A stretch of 28,133 nt of DNA from Thermoplasmata archaeon (GCA_021163705.1 JAGGTO010000128.1:1-28133); one strand, 5' to 3'; positions 6,179 to 15,163 are shown, numbered from the stretch's first letter. Notes: generated by a model from the letters alone, not told the origin. Translations and numbers: made by a program.

Positions 6179-9100
6179 CTACCTGAAAAATTTTTTAAAT
6201 ACCTCCAGGGTCTCTTCACTTGTGAATTTGAGAATTTTGAATCCTGTTCTAATTTTTCTTGCTGTCACACTTCCAAGAACCTTGCCATTTTGAATTACCA
6301 GAAAACCCGAGTGATACTCTGGAATAAGGTAAGAGATTATTCGAGATAAAGGATCCTTGGAATCGAGTATCACAGGCTCATTGCCACTTATGCACTCAAT
6401 ATCCTCCAAATCCCTCCTGGGAATCCTGTACATTTTCCCATCGTTGAGGAAAAATCCCTTGATAAGGTCATGAGCATCTAGATGATGGGCTGCCTCCTCT
6501 ATACTTACATAATTTGCAGATAAATGAGACACAATATCGGGATTGAGAAATCCGAAAATTGATATCAGCTTCTCCACATATTTCTCCACCGCATAATCAC
6601 GAGAATATTTTCTTTCAATGTATCTGTAACCGCCTGGATAGCGTGCTATATAATTAAGTCTGTAAAGCTCCTGGAGAGCATTTTCGGTTCTCTCCACCCC
6701 CAGGGGCGATTCTTCCATAAGCTCTCTCGTTTCAATTTTTCTATGCCTTTCTATTATTGCAAGAATTGTCTGCATATCTTTATTTATTTCTCCATTCTTT
6801 AAGGCCTGAAATAGCGCAATATCTTCAGAAACTGCATAGGTTGTATAACCATGGAGATCTATTGTTTCATACAATAGCTCTGAGCGATAATATTTCTCTA
6901 TTTCCAGTGGCTTATACGCACGAATGAGTTCAAATTCTGTATGCACACCCATGATATATTTTGCGACATCCAGGGTGGTTCTGAGCTTTCTTCCAGTTAA
7001 AACACGATTTTTCCATAAAAGATACAAAATTATGCGATGAATTGGAATTGTGGATGGATACACATCTCCACATATATAAAAATCACCTATTTTTTTGAAA
7101 CCTCTGATTTTCTCGTATGCTAGCACTATATCTTCTTTGCAGAGCTTTTTATAAAAGGCTCTCTTATCTCCTATGCACTCCTTTACCTCAAGATAATCCC
7201 CATGATTCTTTATTTCTCCCGTAGCTAGAATTTTACCGTCCTTCACATATACATGGCTATGCACCTCTCCAAAGATATCGTAGATGCTGTTGAGCTGGGG
7301 ATACACAAATGGATCCGTATATGGGAGTATGTATTGTCCCTTTCCCCCATGTTCAATTTTTTCATCATCATGAAAAAATATTCTACCATTCGAGCTTATC
7401 TTTTTGAACATTCCCAGATATTCCTTTGGATCAAGGGATGTGAGATATTCTATGCCCTTTCTAGTTAAGGGTCCGTAACCTCTCACTATCCTTCTAAAGA
7501 ATTCCTCTTCACTTCCCTCAGGCTCTATTTTCATCATACGGTAGTAGTAACCTGTGGAGCCTCTTTTTTCCTCCCTGTAAATGTAGAGATTATTCTCCAG
7601 CTTCTCGATTATTCTCTTCACCTCATGGGGATAAAGGTTACTAACATTCTTTATCATTGTTGGGGTGGCATTCTTTCCAAGCAATCCTATAAGGGAGAGG
7701 AGCTTTTTCTCCTTCTCGTTGAGCTCTTCCCTCCTGTATACCTTTATAAGGAGGGGTGCATTCTTAATATCCGTGTAGCACAGACGACCACGCATAAATC
7801 TTCCATATAGAATCTTCCCTCTTTTTCTCGCATGTTGAAATTCTTCCATGCATCCTCTAGCCTTCAAAGAGGATTCATCAAATACCACCAGAAATCTATC
7901 AAAATACTCCTCGAGGCTCATATTCCTCACAATTTTTTGGAATCTGTGGGATTGCAGCTCCTCATACCCTATCCCCTCTCTCTTTTGAAGGGCCTCATAA
8001 TCTTCCCTGAGCATATACTGCTCCCCATAACCTATTAGAAATACTCCCTTAACAACAGTACCCTCTTCCACCATGTATTTGAGCACTCTTCTAATATCCT
8101 CCTCCCCGAGATGGAGAGAGTAGACTATCTCCTCAAAGGTAAGAGGTGCACGGAAATATAACAAATTGTGTATGAGAATCTGAAGAGCATAATCTCTATC
8201 CATCTCCTCCCTGTTTCTCCTGTACCAGTAGACCTCACCGCCCTTTATTATTCTACCCACATGATAGGCCTTCTCCATGCATCTGAGGATCTCTCTCACC
8301 CTGGAGACCTGCATCTTCCTCTCTCTTGCAATTTCCTCAGCAGTTTTTATGCCCTCAAATTCAATTGTTTCATCGCATTCCCTTGCATAAAGCGTGGAAA
8401 ATACGGGATAGTTCTGCTCTGTGGTCCAGAGAAGGCGGGTAGTATAGATAGATACTATCTTTCTCTCCTCCATCATCTCCTCCACATATCCCTTAAGCTT
8501 TTCCAGAGGAAGCTCAGAATAATCGAAGATATTTACACCTCTGCGATGAAGTACATCAGCCCCGGGTGCCCTATTGAGAAAGTTCAGTATGTCTTCCTTT
8601 CCTCTTATCTTTATCTTGTTATGGAAGTATGCGGTGACCTCAGATTCTTCAAACATCGCTGCAAGCTCCTCTTTGGGTATTACCCTCTCCAGAAGCTTCA
8701 TATGCAATTCCTTGAGTAGAGCACTGCGATCCTCCATAAGCACTATATCCGATATGCCTGATAGAATTATGTTGTGGGCAAACACGCTTGGAGTATCACT
8801 GTAACCAAGACTTCTCACCTCTATCTCTCCATTCTCTACTCTTCTGAGCACCTCCCTGGCATTTGGCAAATCCATCACTATATTCAAAATTTCATTGTAT
8901 GTTTCCTCCATTACGGGGAAATTCTCAATCTCACTTAGAAGCTTTAAAATTCTGTCACTTCTTAGCTGCTGTCTTGCCACAGAGATATCATGCCCCTTAT
9001 AACGGCGTAGCACCATGAAAGAGCGAGAGGCACAGTGCCTGAACCTCTGCTTAAATAGTTCTGTGTTGAAGATGGCTTTTTTGAGAACATCTTCAAGCTC

Positions 9101-11233
9101 TTCTGCACCCAGTATATCCTTAATTTCCTCCAGCTTTATTCTTTTTTTAACGGTGAGCATAAAAGCATCGTCGCTCACACTTATGCCTACATTCACTCCA
9201 TACCTCTCAGTAAGCTTATAGGCATAGGCCCTGGATAATGCGTCGTTCACCCTCCTCCCAAATGGAAAGTGGAAGATTATATTGTGCTTTCCCGATGCAT
9301 CTATATAGCCCTCCAGAACAATCCTATCATGGGTTGGCACCACCGCGTGCATCCCCTGGGAGATATAGGAAACTATGCTTTTTGCACCCCTGTAATCCAG
9401 ATAGTATTCCTTCATCAGGAGGTTTATGGTTGCGTCCTTTCCCCTTTTCCTTATGCTCTCTTCCACAAATTTTCTGAATTTTCCTACCTCGATGCTTAAA
9501 TCAAAGGATCGGGGCAGCATCTCACCTACCCAAGAAGGCACGGTGGGTCTCTTTCCGGTTGCATCCCTAACTATGACCTTACCTGTTCTGATGCTTAAAA
9601 CCTCATAGCTTCTTGCCCCAAGAACAAACACATCTCCCTTGCGTAATCGCTCAACAAACTTCTCACTTAGATCTCCAAGTCTTTTCCCCTCCTTATCCAC
9701 CACCAAATAATCTGCCTCATCGGGAATTGTGCCCATGTTCATAAAGTAAATCATCCTTGCAGACCTCTTTCTGCCAAAAACCATATCCTCCTCGTCAAAC
9801 CATATCTTGGAATACACCGCATCTCCCAGCACCTTCCCACCCAGATATCTCAGAACTTCCATAAATTTTTCAAATGATAGCTCGTGATAGCAGTAGGATT
9901 GCCTGATGAGCTTATAGGCTTCCATAACATCCCATCTCTTCTCCAGGCTCATGCCCACAATTATCTGGGCAAGAACATCCAGAGAGTTTTTGGGAATTCT
10001 TATCCTATCTATCTTTCCCTCATAGGCACATTTTATGAGCGTGGTGCATTCTATTAAATCATCATTATCAAAAACAACAAATCTTCCTTTGGATACTTCA
10101 CCATAAGCATGACCACTTCTCCCTATTCTCTGAAGTCCCTTTGCCACACTCTTTGGTGAGCCTATTTGCACAACAATATCTATATACCCTATGTCTATTC
10201 CAAGCTCCAGAGATGTTGAGGATATCACCGCCTTGAGCTTTCCCTCCTTGAGCTCCTTCTCAACCCTCAACCTTGTCTCCTTACTCAGGGAGCCATGATG
10301 AGCCTCCAATTTTTCTATGCCCCTCTCCTTTAATTTGTACGCCACATGCTCCGCTCCACTTCTTGTATTTGTGAAAATCAATGTTGTGCGATGCTTATTT
10401 ATTATATCCACAAGGATATCGTACATCTTCTCATTTGCCACCTCGTAGGGAACCATTGTGAGATCTTCCACGGGAGTTATAACTCTTAAATCAAGCTTCT
10501 TTCTCGCTTCAACCTCCACAATGTACATATCCCTGAGTTTATCATTCACATATCCAGCCAGATACCTCGCAATCTCCTCTATGGGTGCCTGGGTTGCACT
10601 CAATCCTATGCGCTGAAAATCACCCGCCAGATACCAGAGTCTTTCAAGATTTAGAGAGAGCATCACACCCCTCTTATTTCCCGCGAGCTCATGAATCTCA
10701 TCCACAATCACATACTGCACATCCCTGAATTTCTCCCGAAACTTGGGAGCTGTCAGAGCCAGACTCAGTGACTCCGGCGTGGTTATAAATATGTGGGGAG
10801 GTTTCTTGAGCATCTTCTGTCTCTCGCTTGTACTCGTATCTCCTGATCTCACTGCAACCCTTATTTGTGGTATCTCCATCCCCTTCTTTTTTGCAATCTC
10901 CCCAATTTCCTTTAATGGGATTTCTAGGTTGCGATGGATGTCGTTGGCAAGAGCCTTAAGGGGCGAGATGTATACGCAATATACCTTATCTTCAAGCTTT
11001 CCCTCCTTGGCAAGCAGAAAGAGCTCGTTTATTATGGATATGAACGCTGTTAGAGTTTTTCCGCTTCCGGTAGGCGAGGATATTAGAATATTCTTACCCC
11101 TATGAATTAGGGGTATTGCATAGGCCTGAGGCTCAGTGAGCTTATTATATTTTGAGGAGAACCACTCTGCAATAACCGGATCAAAAAGCGAGAGTACATC
11201 GTTCATGCTCCATATCTTCTTCACCCAGTGCAT
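6179..11233 (-). CDS. lhr: Lhr-family superfamily 2 helicase, very long form
   Basis: A 1684-residue DNA helicase. The N-terminal helicase core has Walker A SSPTGSGKT (52-60), DEIH (178-181), SAT (212-214), LELGIDIGYID (342-352) and motif VI QRIGRSGH (368-375), followed by the winged-helix and Lhr-specific domain. Archaeal Lhr proteins are commonly about 850-950 residues; this one is nearer or above bacterial full-length Lhr (about 1500). The remaining 700 or so residues look like an array of winged helices. They include a segment GPLTRKGIEYL (from 1254) and LPYTDPF (about 1303), reminiscent of the YcaQ/HTH_42 DNA glycosylase-like fold of bacterial Lhr C-terminal domains. The ATG at 11233 has a GAGGGT Shine-Dalgarno, and a TATA element at 11271-11278 fits a short leader. 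It stands alone, convergent with XPD and divergent from the LX gene. A role in repair is likely. Confidence 0.93.
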   Translation of the reverse strand: MHWVKKIWSMNDVLSLFDPVIAEWFSSKYNKLTEPQAYAIPLIHRGKNILISSPTGSGKTLTAFISIINELFLLAKEGKLEDKVYCVYISPLKALANDIHRNLEIPLKEIGEIAKKKGMEIPQIRVAVRSGDTSTSERQKMLKKPPHIFITTPESLSLALTAPKFREKFRDVQYVIVDEIHELAGNKRGVMLSLNLERLWYLAGDFQRIGLSATQAPIEEIARYLAGYVNDKLRDMYIVEVEARKKLDLRVITPVEDLTMVPYEVANEKMYDILVDIINKHRTTLIFTNTRSGAEHVAYKLKERGIEKLEAHHGSLSKETRLRVEKELKEGKLKAVISSTSLELGIDIGYIDIVVQIGSPKSVAKGLQRIGRSGHAYGEVSKGRFVVFDNDDLIECTTLIKCAYEGKIDRIRIPKNSLDVLAQIIVGMSLEKRWDVMEAYKLIRQSYCYHELSFEKFMEVLRYLGGKVLGDAVYSKIWFDEEDMVFGRKRSARMIYFMNMGTIPDEADYLVVDKEGKRLGDLSEKFVERLRKGDVFVLGARSYEVLSIRTGKVIVRDATGKRPTVPSWVGEMLPRSFDLSIEVGKFRKFVEESIRKRGKDATINLLMKEYYLDYRGAKSIVSYISQGMHAVVPTHDRIVLEGYIDASGKHNIIFHFPFGRRVNDALSRAYAYKLTERYGVNVGISVSDDAFMLTVKKRIKLEEIKDILGAEELEDVLKKAIFNTELFKQRFRHCASRSFMVLRRYKGHDISVARQQLRSDRILKLLSEIENFPVMEETYNEILNIVMDLPNAREVLRRVENGEIEVRSLGYSDTPSVFAHNIILSGISDIVLMEDRSALLKELHMKLLERVIPKEELAAMFEESEVTAYFHNKIKIRGKEDILNFLNRAPGADVLHRRGVNIFDYSELPLEKLKGYVEEMMEERKIVSIYTTRLLWTTEQNYPVFSTLYARECDETIEFEGIKTAEEIARERKMQVSRVREILRCMEKAYHVGRIIKGGEVYWYRRNREEMDRDYALQILIHNLLYFRAPLTFEEIVYSLHLGEEDIRRVLKYMVEEGTVVKGVFLIGYGEQYMLREDYEALQKREGIGYEELQSHRFQKIVRNMSLEEYFDRFLVVFDESSLKARGCMEEFQHARKRGKILYGRFMRGRLCYTDIKNAPLLIKVYRREELNEKEKKLLSLIGLLGKNATPTMIKNVSNLYPHEVKRIIEKLENNLYIYREEKRGSTGYYYRMMKIEPEGSEEEFFRRIVRGYGPLTRKGIEYLTSLDPKEYLGMFKKISSNGRIFFHDDEKIEHGGKGQYILPYTDPFVYPQLNSIYDIFGEVHSHVYVKDGKILATGEIKNHGDYLEVKECIGDKRAFYKKLCKEDIVLAYEKIRGFKKIGDFYICGDVYPSTIPIHRIILYLLWKNRVLTGRKLRTTLDVAKYIMGVHTEFELIRAYKPLEIEKYYRSELLYETIDLHGYTTYAVSEDIALFQALKNGEINKDMQTILAIIERHRKIETRELMEESPLGVERTENALQELYRLNYIARYPGGYRYIERKYSRDYAVEKYVEKLISIFGFLNPDIVSHLSANYVSIEEAAHHLDAHDLIKGFFLNDGKMYRIPRRDLEDIECISGNEPVILDSKDPLSRIISYLIPEYHSGFLVIQNGKVLGSVTARKIRTGFKILKFTSEETLEVFKKFFR

Positions 11234-11270
11234 AGCATACCCTCAGAAATAATCCATGAGCATGTCACCA

Positions 11271-11278
11271 CATATAAG
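11271..11278 (-). promoter_or_regulatory. TATA box of lhr
   Basis: The minus strand reads CTTATATG, centred about 42 nt upstream of the lhr ATG. The predicted transcription start near 11249 gives a leader of about 16 nt containing GAGGGT, so lhr appears to be a leadered gene, unlike XPD. Confidence 0.5.
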
Positions 11279-11298
11279 TTTTACGGCAAATGAGGCGC

Positions 11299-11310
11299 AA
11301 ATTATTAATT
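11299..11310 (+). promoter_or_regulatory. Probable TATA region of the LX-pfdA-ftsY operon
   Basis: AAATTATTAATT in the divergent spacer. An RNA start 25-27 nt downstream would fall at the beginning of the Shine-Dalgarno at 11329, giving a leader of about 15 nt. A second candidate (ATATAAGT at 11272-11279) overlaps the lhr box, so the true element is not certain. Confidence 0.35.
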
Positions 11311-11328
11311 ATGATTGCCATGTGGGAT

Positions 11329-11336
11329 GGAGGTGA
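11329..11336 (+). promoter_or_regulatory. Strong Shine-Dalgarno setting the LX start
   Basis: GGAGGTGA is a full-length match to the archaeal 16S rRNA 3' end, seven bases before the ATG at 11344. It rules in the 78-residue LX product and argues against the in-frame upstream ATG at 11290. Confidence 0.75.
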
Positions 11337-11343
11337 TTGTGAT

Positions 11344-11580
11344 ATGAAGGCCTTCAGGGTCCATGGAGAATACTCGCCCAGAGGAAAAAGATGGTTCAAG
11401 TTCAGCAAAGATGTGGTTGCAGAGAGCGAGAAAGACGCTCTGGAAAGGGTTTATTCGGTGATGGGGAGCAAGCACGGGATAAAGAGGAGATTGATAAAGA
11501 TAAAGGCCATAAAGGAGATAGGTGTGGAGGAATCAGAAGATCCTGTAGTAAAATACTATTTGAGTGGTAGAAATGAATGA
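11344..11580 (+). CDS. rpl18a: Large-subunit ribosomal protein LX (L18Ae/L20a)
   Basis: A 78-residue archaeal ribosomal protein related to the N-terminal half of eukaryotic L18a. It starts MKAFRVHGEYSPRGKRWFKF, with the charged SKDVVAESEKDALERVYSVMGSKHGIKRR section typical of the family, and ends in an acidic tail. It binds the large ribosomal subunit. The start at 11344 is chosen because of the full Shine-Dalgarno and because family members begin at this methionine; an in-frame extension from 11290 would add 18 unrelated residues. It is the first gene of a tight cluster: the prefoldin alpha start overlaps its stop by eight bases. The LX, prefoldin alpha, FtsY order is a known conserved archaeal arrangement. 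Confidence 0.92.
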   Translation: MKAFRVHGEYSPRGKRWFKFSKDVVAESEKDALERVYSVMGSKHGIKRRLIKIKAIKEIGVEESEDPVVKYYLSGRNE

Positions 11581-12007
11581 GGATGAGCTTCAGAAAGGCA
11601 TAGCGACCCTGGAGCTTCTCAAGGTTCAGCTTGAAAATTTACAGAAACAGATAGATGCTATTCAGCTTTCGATACAAGAGATCATAAGGGCCGTGGAGAC
11701 CCTGAAGGGGTATACCAAGATGGAAAATGATGAAATCCTTGTACCTATAGGTGCTGGAGTTTTTATATCCGCAAAGATTGGCGAGAAAAAAGGAATTATG
11801 AGCATAGGCAATAATATCTTTGTGGATCTTCCCTTAGAAAAGATGATAGAATCACTCAAAGAGAGAAGAAAGAAGTATGAGGAGCTGCTTTCCAAGCTCA
11901 CCATCGACATGAAAAAGCTCCAGGAGAATTATGCAGTTTTAAGTGATAAGGTTGAAAAGGATTATCAGAAGTATTTAGAGGAGATGAAGAATGTTCAGAG
12001 CCCTTAA
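11573..12007 (+). CDS. pfdA: Prefoldin alpha subunit
   Basis: Subunit of the hexameric jellyfish-shaped co-chaperone that captures unfolded proteins and hands them to the thermosome; cytoplasmic. It has 144 residues with long N- and C-terminal coiled-coil helices (about 1-50 and 95-140) flanking the central beta-hairpin region DEILVPIGAGVFISAKIG and GNNIFVDLPLEKMIE, the pattern specific for the alpha class. The ATG at 11573 overlaps the LX stop (ATGAATGA). A GTG nine bases earlier is possible but unnecessary. The ftsY start lies inside its 3' end by 17 bases, so the three are translationally linked. A thermosome gene, its likely partner, lies at the far right of the window. Confidence 0.92.
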   Translation: MNEDELQKGIATLELLKVQLENLQKQIDAIQLSIQEIIRAVETLKGYTKMENDEILVPIGAGVFISAKIGEKKGIMSIGNNIFVDLPLEKMIESLKERRKKYEELLSKLTIDMKKLQENYAVLSDKVEKDYQKYLEEMKNVQSP

Positions 12008-12911
12008 GGAAAAACTGGGACTCATAAGAAAAAGGGCCGAGGATCTGGAGGAGGGCTTTACCACGGGGATTGGCAAAAGGATCAGCGAGGAGAAGCTTGA
12101 GGATTTTCTCTGGGACCTGGAAATAGCACTTATGGAGGCAGATGTGGCTGTGGATGTGATAGAGAAAATCAAGGAGGATATAAAAAAGGAGCTTGTGGGA
12201 AAAAAGGTTAAACTTGGAGCAAACATAGGAAAAATTGTAGAAAATACCCTCAAGAATACCATAAGAAATCTTTTTTCCCAGAAATTTGATTTTGAGAAAT
12301 TTATAAGGGAATCTCCTCGTCCCACCGTGATAATGTTTGTAGGTGTAAATGGAACTGGCAAAACTACAGTGATTGCCAAGATTGCAAAATATTTGATGGA
12401 TAGAGGCTACTCCGTTGTTCTTGCAGCCGCAGATACATTCAGGGCGGGAGCGATAGAGCAGCTAGAAACCCATGGTAAAAATTTAGGTGTTAAAGTTGTT
12501 AAACATAAGGCAGGAGGAGATCCTGCGGCAGTATGCTACGATGCAATAGAGCACGCAAAAGCAAAGAGGAGGGATTTTGTTCTCATAGATACCGCAGGGA
12601 GGATGCAGACAAATCGCAACCTCATGGATGAGATGAAAAAGATTAAACGCGTGGCCAAGCCCCATCTGACAATTTTCGTGGGAGATGCCCTGGCAGGTAA
12701 TGATGCCATTGAGCAGGCGAAAACATTCAATGATGCAATAGAAGTGGATGCAGTAATTCTCACAAAGGTGGATGCTGATGCCAAGGGAGGGGCAGCCATA
12801 AGTATAGCCTACGAGATAGGAAAACCCATAATATTCCTAGGCACAGGTCAGAATTATGAGGATCTTATGGAATTCGATGTGAATTGGTTTTTGGAAAGAA
12901 TTTTCGGGTGA
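11991..12911 (+). CDS. ftsY: Signal recognition particle receptor FtsY
   Basis: SRP-receptor GTPase that docks ribosome-SRP complexes at the membrane translocon. It has 306 residues and consists of an N domain (helical bundle, about 1-105) and a G domain with G1 GVNGTGKTT (118-126), DTFRAGA (148-154), DTAGR (200-204) and TKVDADAKGGAA (from 258). The long acidic A domain of bacterial FtsY is missing, as in most archaea; the N-terminus is a short basic amphipathic stretch (MFRALKEKLGLIRKRAEDL) that could contact lipid. The start overlaps pfdA by 17 bases and is preceded by a purine-rich GAGGAGATGAAG stretch. The next gene begins five bases after the stop. FtsY is told from SRP54 by the lack of an M domain. 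Confidence 0.95.
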   Translation: MFRALKEKLGLIRKRAEDLEEGFTTGIGKRISEEKLEDFLWDLEIALMEADVAVDVIEKIKEDIKKELVGKKVKLGANIGKIVENTLKNTIRNLFSQKFDFEKFIRESPRPTVIMFVGVNGTGKTTVIAKIAKYLMDRGYSVVLAAADTFRAGAIEQLETHGKNLGVKVVKHKAGGDPAAVCYDAIEHAKAKRRDFVLIDTAGRMQTNRNLMDEMKKIKRVAKPHLTIFVGDALAGNDAIEQAKTFNDAIEVDAVILTKVDADAKGGAAISIAYEIGKPIIFLGTGQNYEDLMEFDVNWFLERIFG

Positions 12912-12916
12912 GAAGT

Positions 12917-13792
12917 ATGGAGCTTGTGGATCTTATTGGAAAGACCCCTATGATAGAGGTGGATGGTGTATATCTTAAACTTGAGTACCTGAATCCGTCT
13001 GGAAGCCACAAAGATAGAATCGCATTGTACATGCTTAGAGATGCACAGGAAAAGGGTCTCAAAAAGGGAGATTATGTGGTTGAATACACATCAGGAAACA
13101 CAGGCATAGCGGTAACATGGATCTCAAGGATTCTGGGCTTTAAGCCGGTAATTGTTGTACCGGAGAGTATATCTCCTCAGAAGATATCTATAATAAAACT
13201 TCTTGGAGGAGAGGTGAGAACAATATCAGGAGATGAGAACGGTGAGAAATATGCCCAGGAGCTTGCCAATGAGCTTGGAGGCATTTACCTTGCCCAGTCT
13301 AGAAATCTGGCGAATTTCCAGGCCCATTATGAAACCACTGCTCCTGAAATTCTCTCCCAGGCAGAGGATGTAGAATGCTTCGTAATGGGAGTTGGCACCG
13401 GAGGGACACTTTACGGGGTGGGAAAGTATTTAAAGGAGAGAAAAGGGGTAAAGAATTTCATGCTCGTACCCAGAGGTTCAGTTCTTCAGCAGGAGCTTAT
13501 GGGTAAAAAAGAGGAGGATGAGGAAATACTTGAGGGTTTTTCATATCACTCATTTGATGACCTTATAAAGAAAACTATTGAGGAGAAAATAGTAGATGAG
13601 CTCAGAGTTGTCAGTGCAGAGCAAGCAAAAGAGGGAATGAGAATGCTTTTTAAGCTCGGCATCCCAGCAGGAGCAACTGCCGGAGCAAACTACTATTATG
13701 CTAGAAAAATAAGAGAAGAAAGAGGATGCAAGGTCGTAACATTAATCCCGGACCTCATCTACAAGTATCCAAAAATAATGGAAGAGTTATGA
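12917..13792 (+). CDS. Cysteine synthase-like PLP enzyme (fold type II)
   Basis: A 291-residue pyridoxal-phosphate enzyme of the cysteine synthase/cystathionine beta-synthase family. Visible motifs are IGKTPM near the N-terminus, NPSGSHKDR with the PLP-binding Lys32, the substrate loop TSGNTG (58-63) and the phosphate-binding loop GTGGT (160-164). Classical CysK has GSVKDR at the lysine; the His here is a deviation, so substrate (O-acetylserine, O-phosphoserine or another) cannot be fixed from sequence. The ATG at 12917 has GGGTGA five bases upstream, overlapping the ftsY stop; a GTG extension at 12884 would run into ftsY and is rejected. It is probably co-transcribed with ftsY. Its 3' end overlaps that of convergent atpB by six bases. 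Confidence 0.87.
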   Translation: MELVDLIGKTPMIEVDGVYLKLEYLNPSGSHKDRIALYMLRDAQEKGLKKGDYVVEYTSGNTGIAVTWISRILGFKPVIVVPESISPQKISIIKLLGGEVRTISGDENGEKYAQELANELGGIYLAQSRNLANFQAHYETTAPEILSQAEDVECFVMGVGTGGTLYGVGKYLKERKGVKNFMLVPRGSVLQQELMGKKEEDEEILEGFSYHSFDDLIKKTIEEKIVDELRVVSAEQAKEGMRMLFKLGIPAGATAGANYYYARKIREERGCKVVTLIPDLIYKYPKIMEEL

Positions 13793-15163
13793 GGATTTTG
13801 GAAGATATTTCTCTATATATTTCCTGTCTATCTTTTTCAGATATCCTCTTGGAAGCATTGCAAGTAGATTCCATGCTATGCTCAGAGTCTCCTCTATGCT
13901 CCTGTCTTCATCCCTGCTTTGAGTGATGAACTTCTCCTCGAAGGCATCCGCGAATTTCAGCAATATTCTATCCTCTTCGCTCAGGGCCTCCTCACCAACC
14001 ACAGCCACAAGGTCTCTGAGCCTTAGGCCCTCCGCATACGCTGCATATAATTGATTTGCAACACCTGCATGATCCTCGCGGGTTTTTCCCTCTCCTATAC
14101 CCTCCTTCATTAGCCTCGATAGAGAGAGAAGGGGGTTTATTGGAGGATATATACCACGGCGATGCAAAGCGCGGCTGAGCACAATCTGCCCTTCAGTTAT
14201 ATATCCTGTTAAGTCGGGAATTGGATGGGTCATATCGTCATCTGGCATAGTGAGGATGGGTATCTGTGTTATGCTACCCTTTTTCCCAATTATTCTGCCA
14301 GCCCTCTCATATATGGTGGCAAGGTCCGTGTACATATAACCTGGATAACCTCTTCTCCCTGGAACCTCCTCCCTTGCTGCGGATATCTCTCTCAGAGCCT
14401 CACAGTAATTTGTCATATCCGTAAGAATGACGAGAACATGCATATCCTTCTCATATGCCAAATACTCTGCCACAGTTAGCCCCATTCTCGGAATAACTAT
14501 ACGCTCAATTGCAGGATCATTGGCAAGATTCAGAAATAACACTGTTCTCTCCAAGGCCCCAGTTCTCTCGAACTCTCTTCGGAAGAAATTTGCCTCCTCA
14601 GCTGTTATGCCCATGGCAACGAAAACCACAGCGAATTTTTCACCCTTACCTCTCAATTTAGCCTGCCTTGCAATTTGCGCTGCGATTTCGTTATGTGGCA
14701 TACCAGAACCACTGAATATGGGCAATTTCTGCCCTCGAACAAGGGTATTCATACCATCTATGGTAGATATCCCCGTCTGAATAAATTCTCGTGGATAGGC
14801 TCTCGCTGCAGGATTTATGGGGTATCCGTTTATATCTCTCATCTCCTCAGGTATTATATCTGGTCCTCCATCTATGGGCCTTCCAGTTCCATCAAACACT
14901 CTGCCCAGCATTTCAAGTGAAACTCCTATTTTTAGGGTCTCTCCAAGGAACTTCACGCTCGTGCTCTTTATATCAAGACCTCTTGTACCTTCGAATACCT
15001 GCACTATTGCCATATTTTCCCTTGCTTCAAGAACCTGCCCAAGACGCTCTCTGCCATCAGGACCCTTAATTTTGACTACTTCACCATAGGCCACATCCTT
15101 TGTATTCTCAACTATGAGAAGTGGACCTTTAATTTCCCTTATTGTTCTGTACTCAACTTCCAT
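13787..15163 (-). CDS. atpB: A-type ATP synthase subunit B
   Basis: Non-catalytic nucleotide-binding subunit of the A3B3 head, alternating with subunit A; cytoplasmic face of the membrane. It has 458 residues, normal for the family. It begins EVEYRTIREIKGPLLIVEN (beta-barrel), has the degenerate P-loop region SGSGMPHNE (151-159) that replaces a true Walker A, then LTDMTNYCEALREIS and the signature PPINPLLSLSRLM. The ATG at 15163 directly follows the atpA stop and has GGGGTGA five bases upstream. It is the last gene of the operon as seen here: the next gene is convergent and there is no atpD. The stop codon overlaps the convergent PLP-enzyme gene, so transcript termination must occur within that gene. 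Confidence 0.97.
   Translation of the reverse strand: MEVEYRTIREIKGPLLIVENTKDVAYGEVVKIKGPDGRERLGQVLEARENMAIVQVFEGTRGLDIKSTSVKFLGETLKIGVSLEMLGRVFDGTGRPIDGGPDIIPEEMRDINGYPINPAARAYPREFIQTGISTIDGMNTLVRGQKLPIFSGSGMPHNEIAAQIARQAKLRGKGEKFAVVFVAMGITAEEANFFRREFERTGALERTVLFLNLANDPAIERIVIPRMGLTVAEYLAYEKDMHVLVILTDMTNYCEALREISAAREEVPGRRGYPGYMYTDLATIYERAGRIIGKKGSITQIPILTMPDDDMTHPIPDLTGYITEGQIVLSRALHRRGIYPPINPLLSLSRLMKEGIGEGKTREDHAGVANQLYAAYAEGLRLRDLVAVVGEEALSEEDRILLKFADAFEEKFITQSRDEDRSIEETLSIAWNLLAMLPRGYLKKIDRKYIEKYLPKSS

Noticed and set aside
6155..6349. A 64-codon plus-strand frame downstream of the orphan TATA element
   Set aside because: Most of it is antisense to the lhr 3' end, the product looks random, and the ATG lies only about 13 nt from the TATA centre, too close for a leaderless start.
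8168..8719. A 183-codon open frame antisense inside lhr
   Set aside because: The product is a Ser/Leu/His-rich translation without motif, and the opposite strand is clearly coding for Lhr.
11290..11343. N-terminal extension of the LX protein from an upstream ATG
   Set aside because: The extension would precede the full GGAGGTGA Shine-Dalgarno and is unlike family members, which begin at MKAFRVHGEY.
12884..12916. GTG extension of the PLP enzyme into ftsY
   Set aside because: The ATG at 12917 has a well-spaced GGGTGA and gives the normal N-terminus for the family; the extension is just ftsY sequence in another frame.
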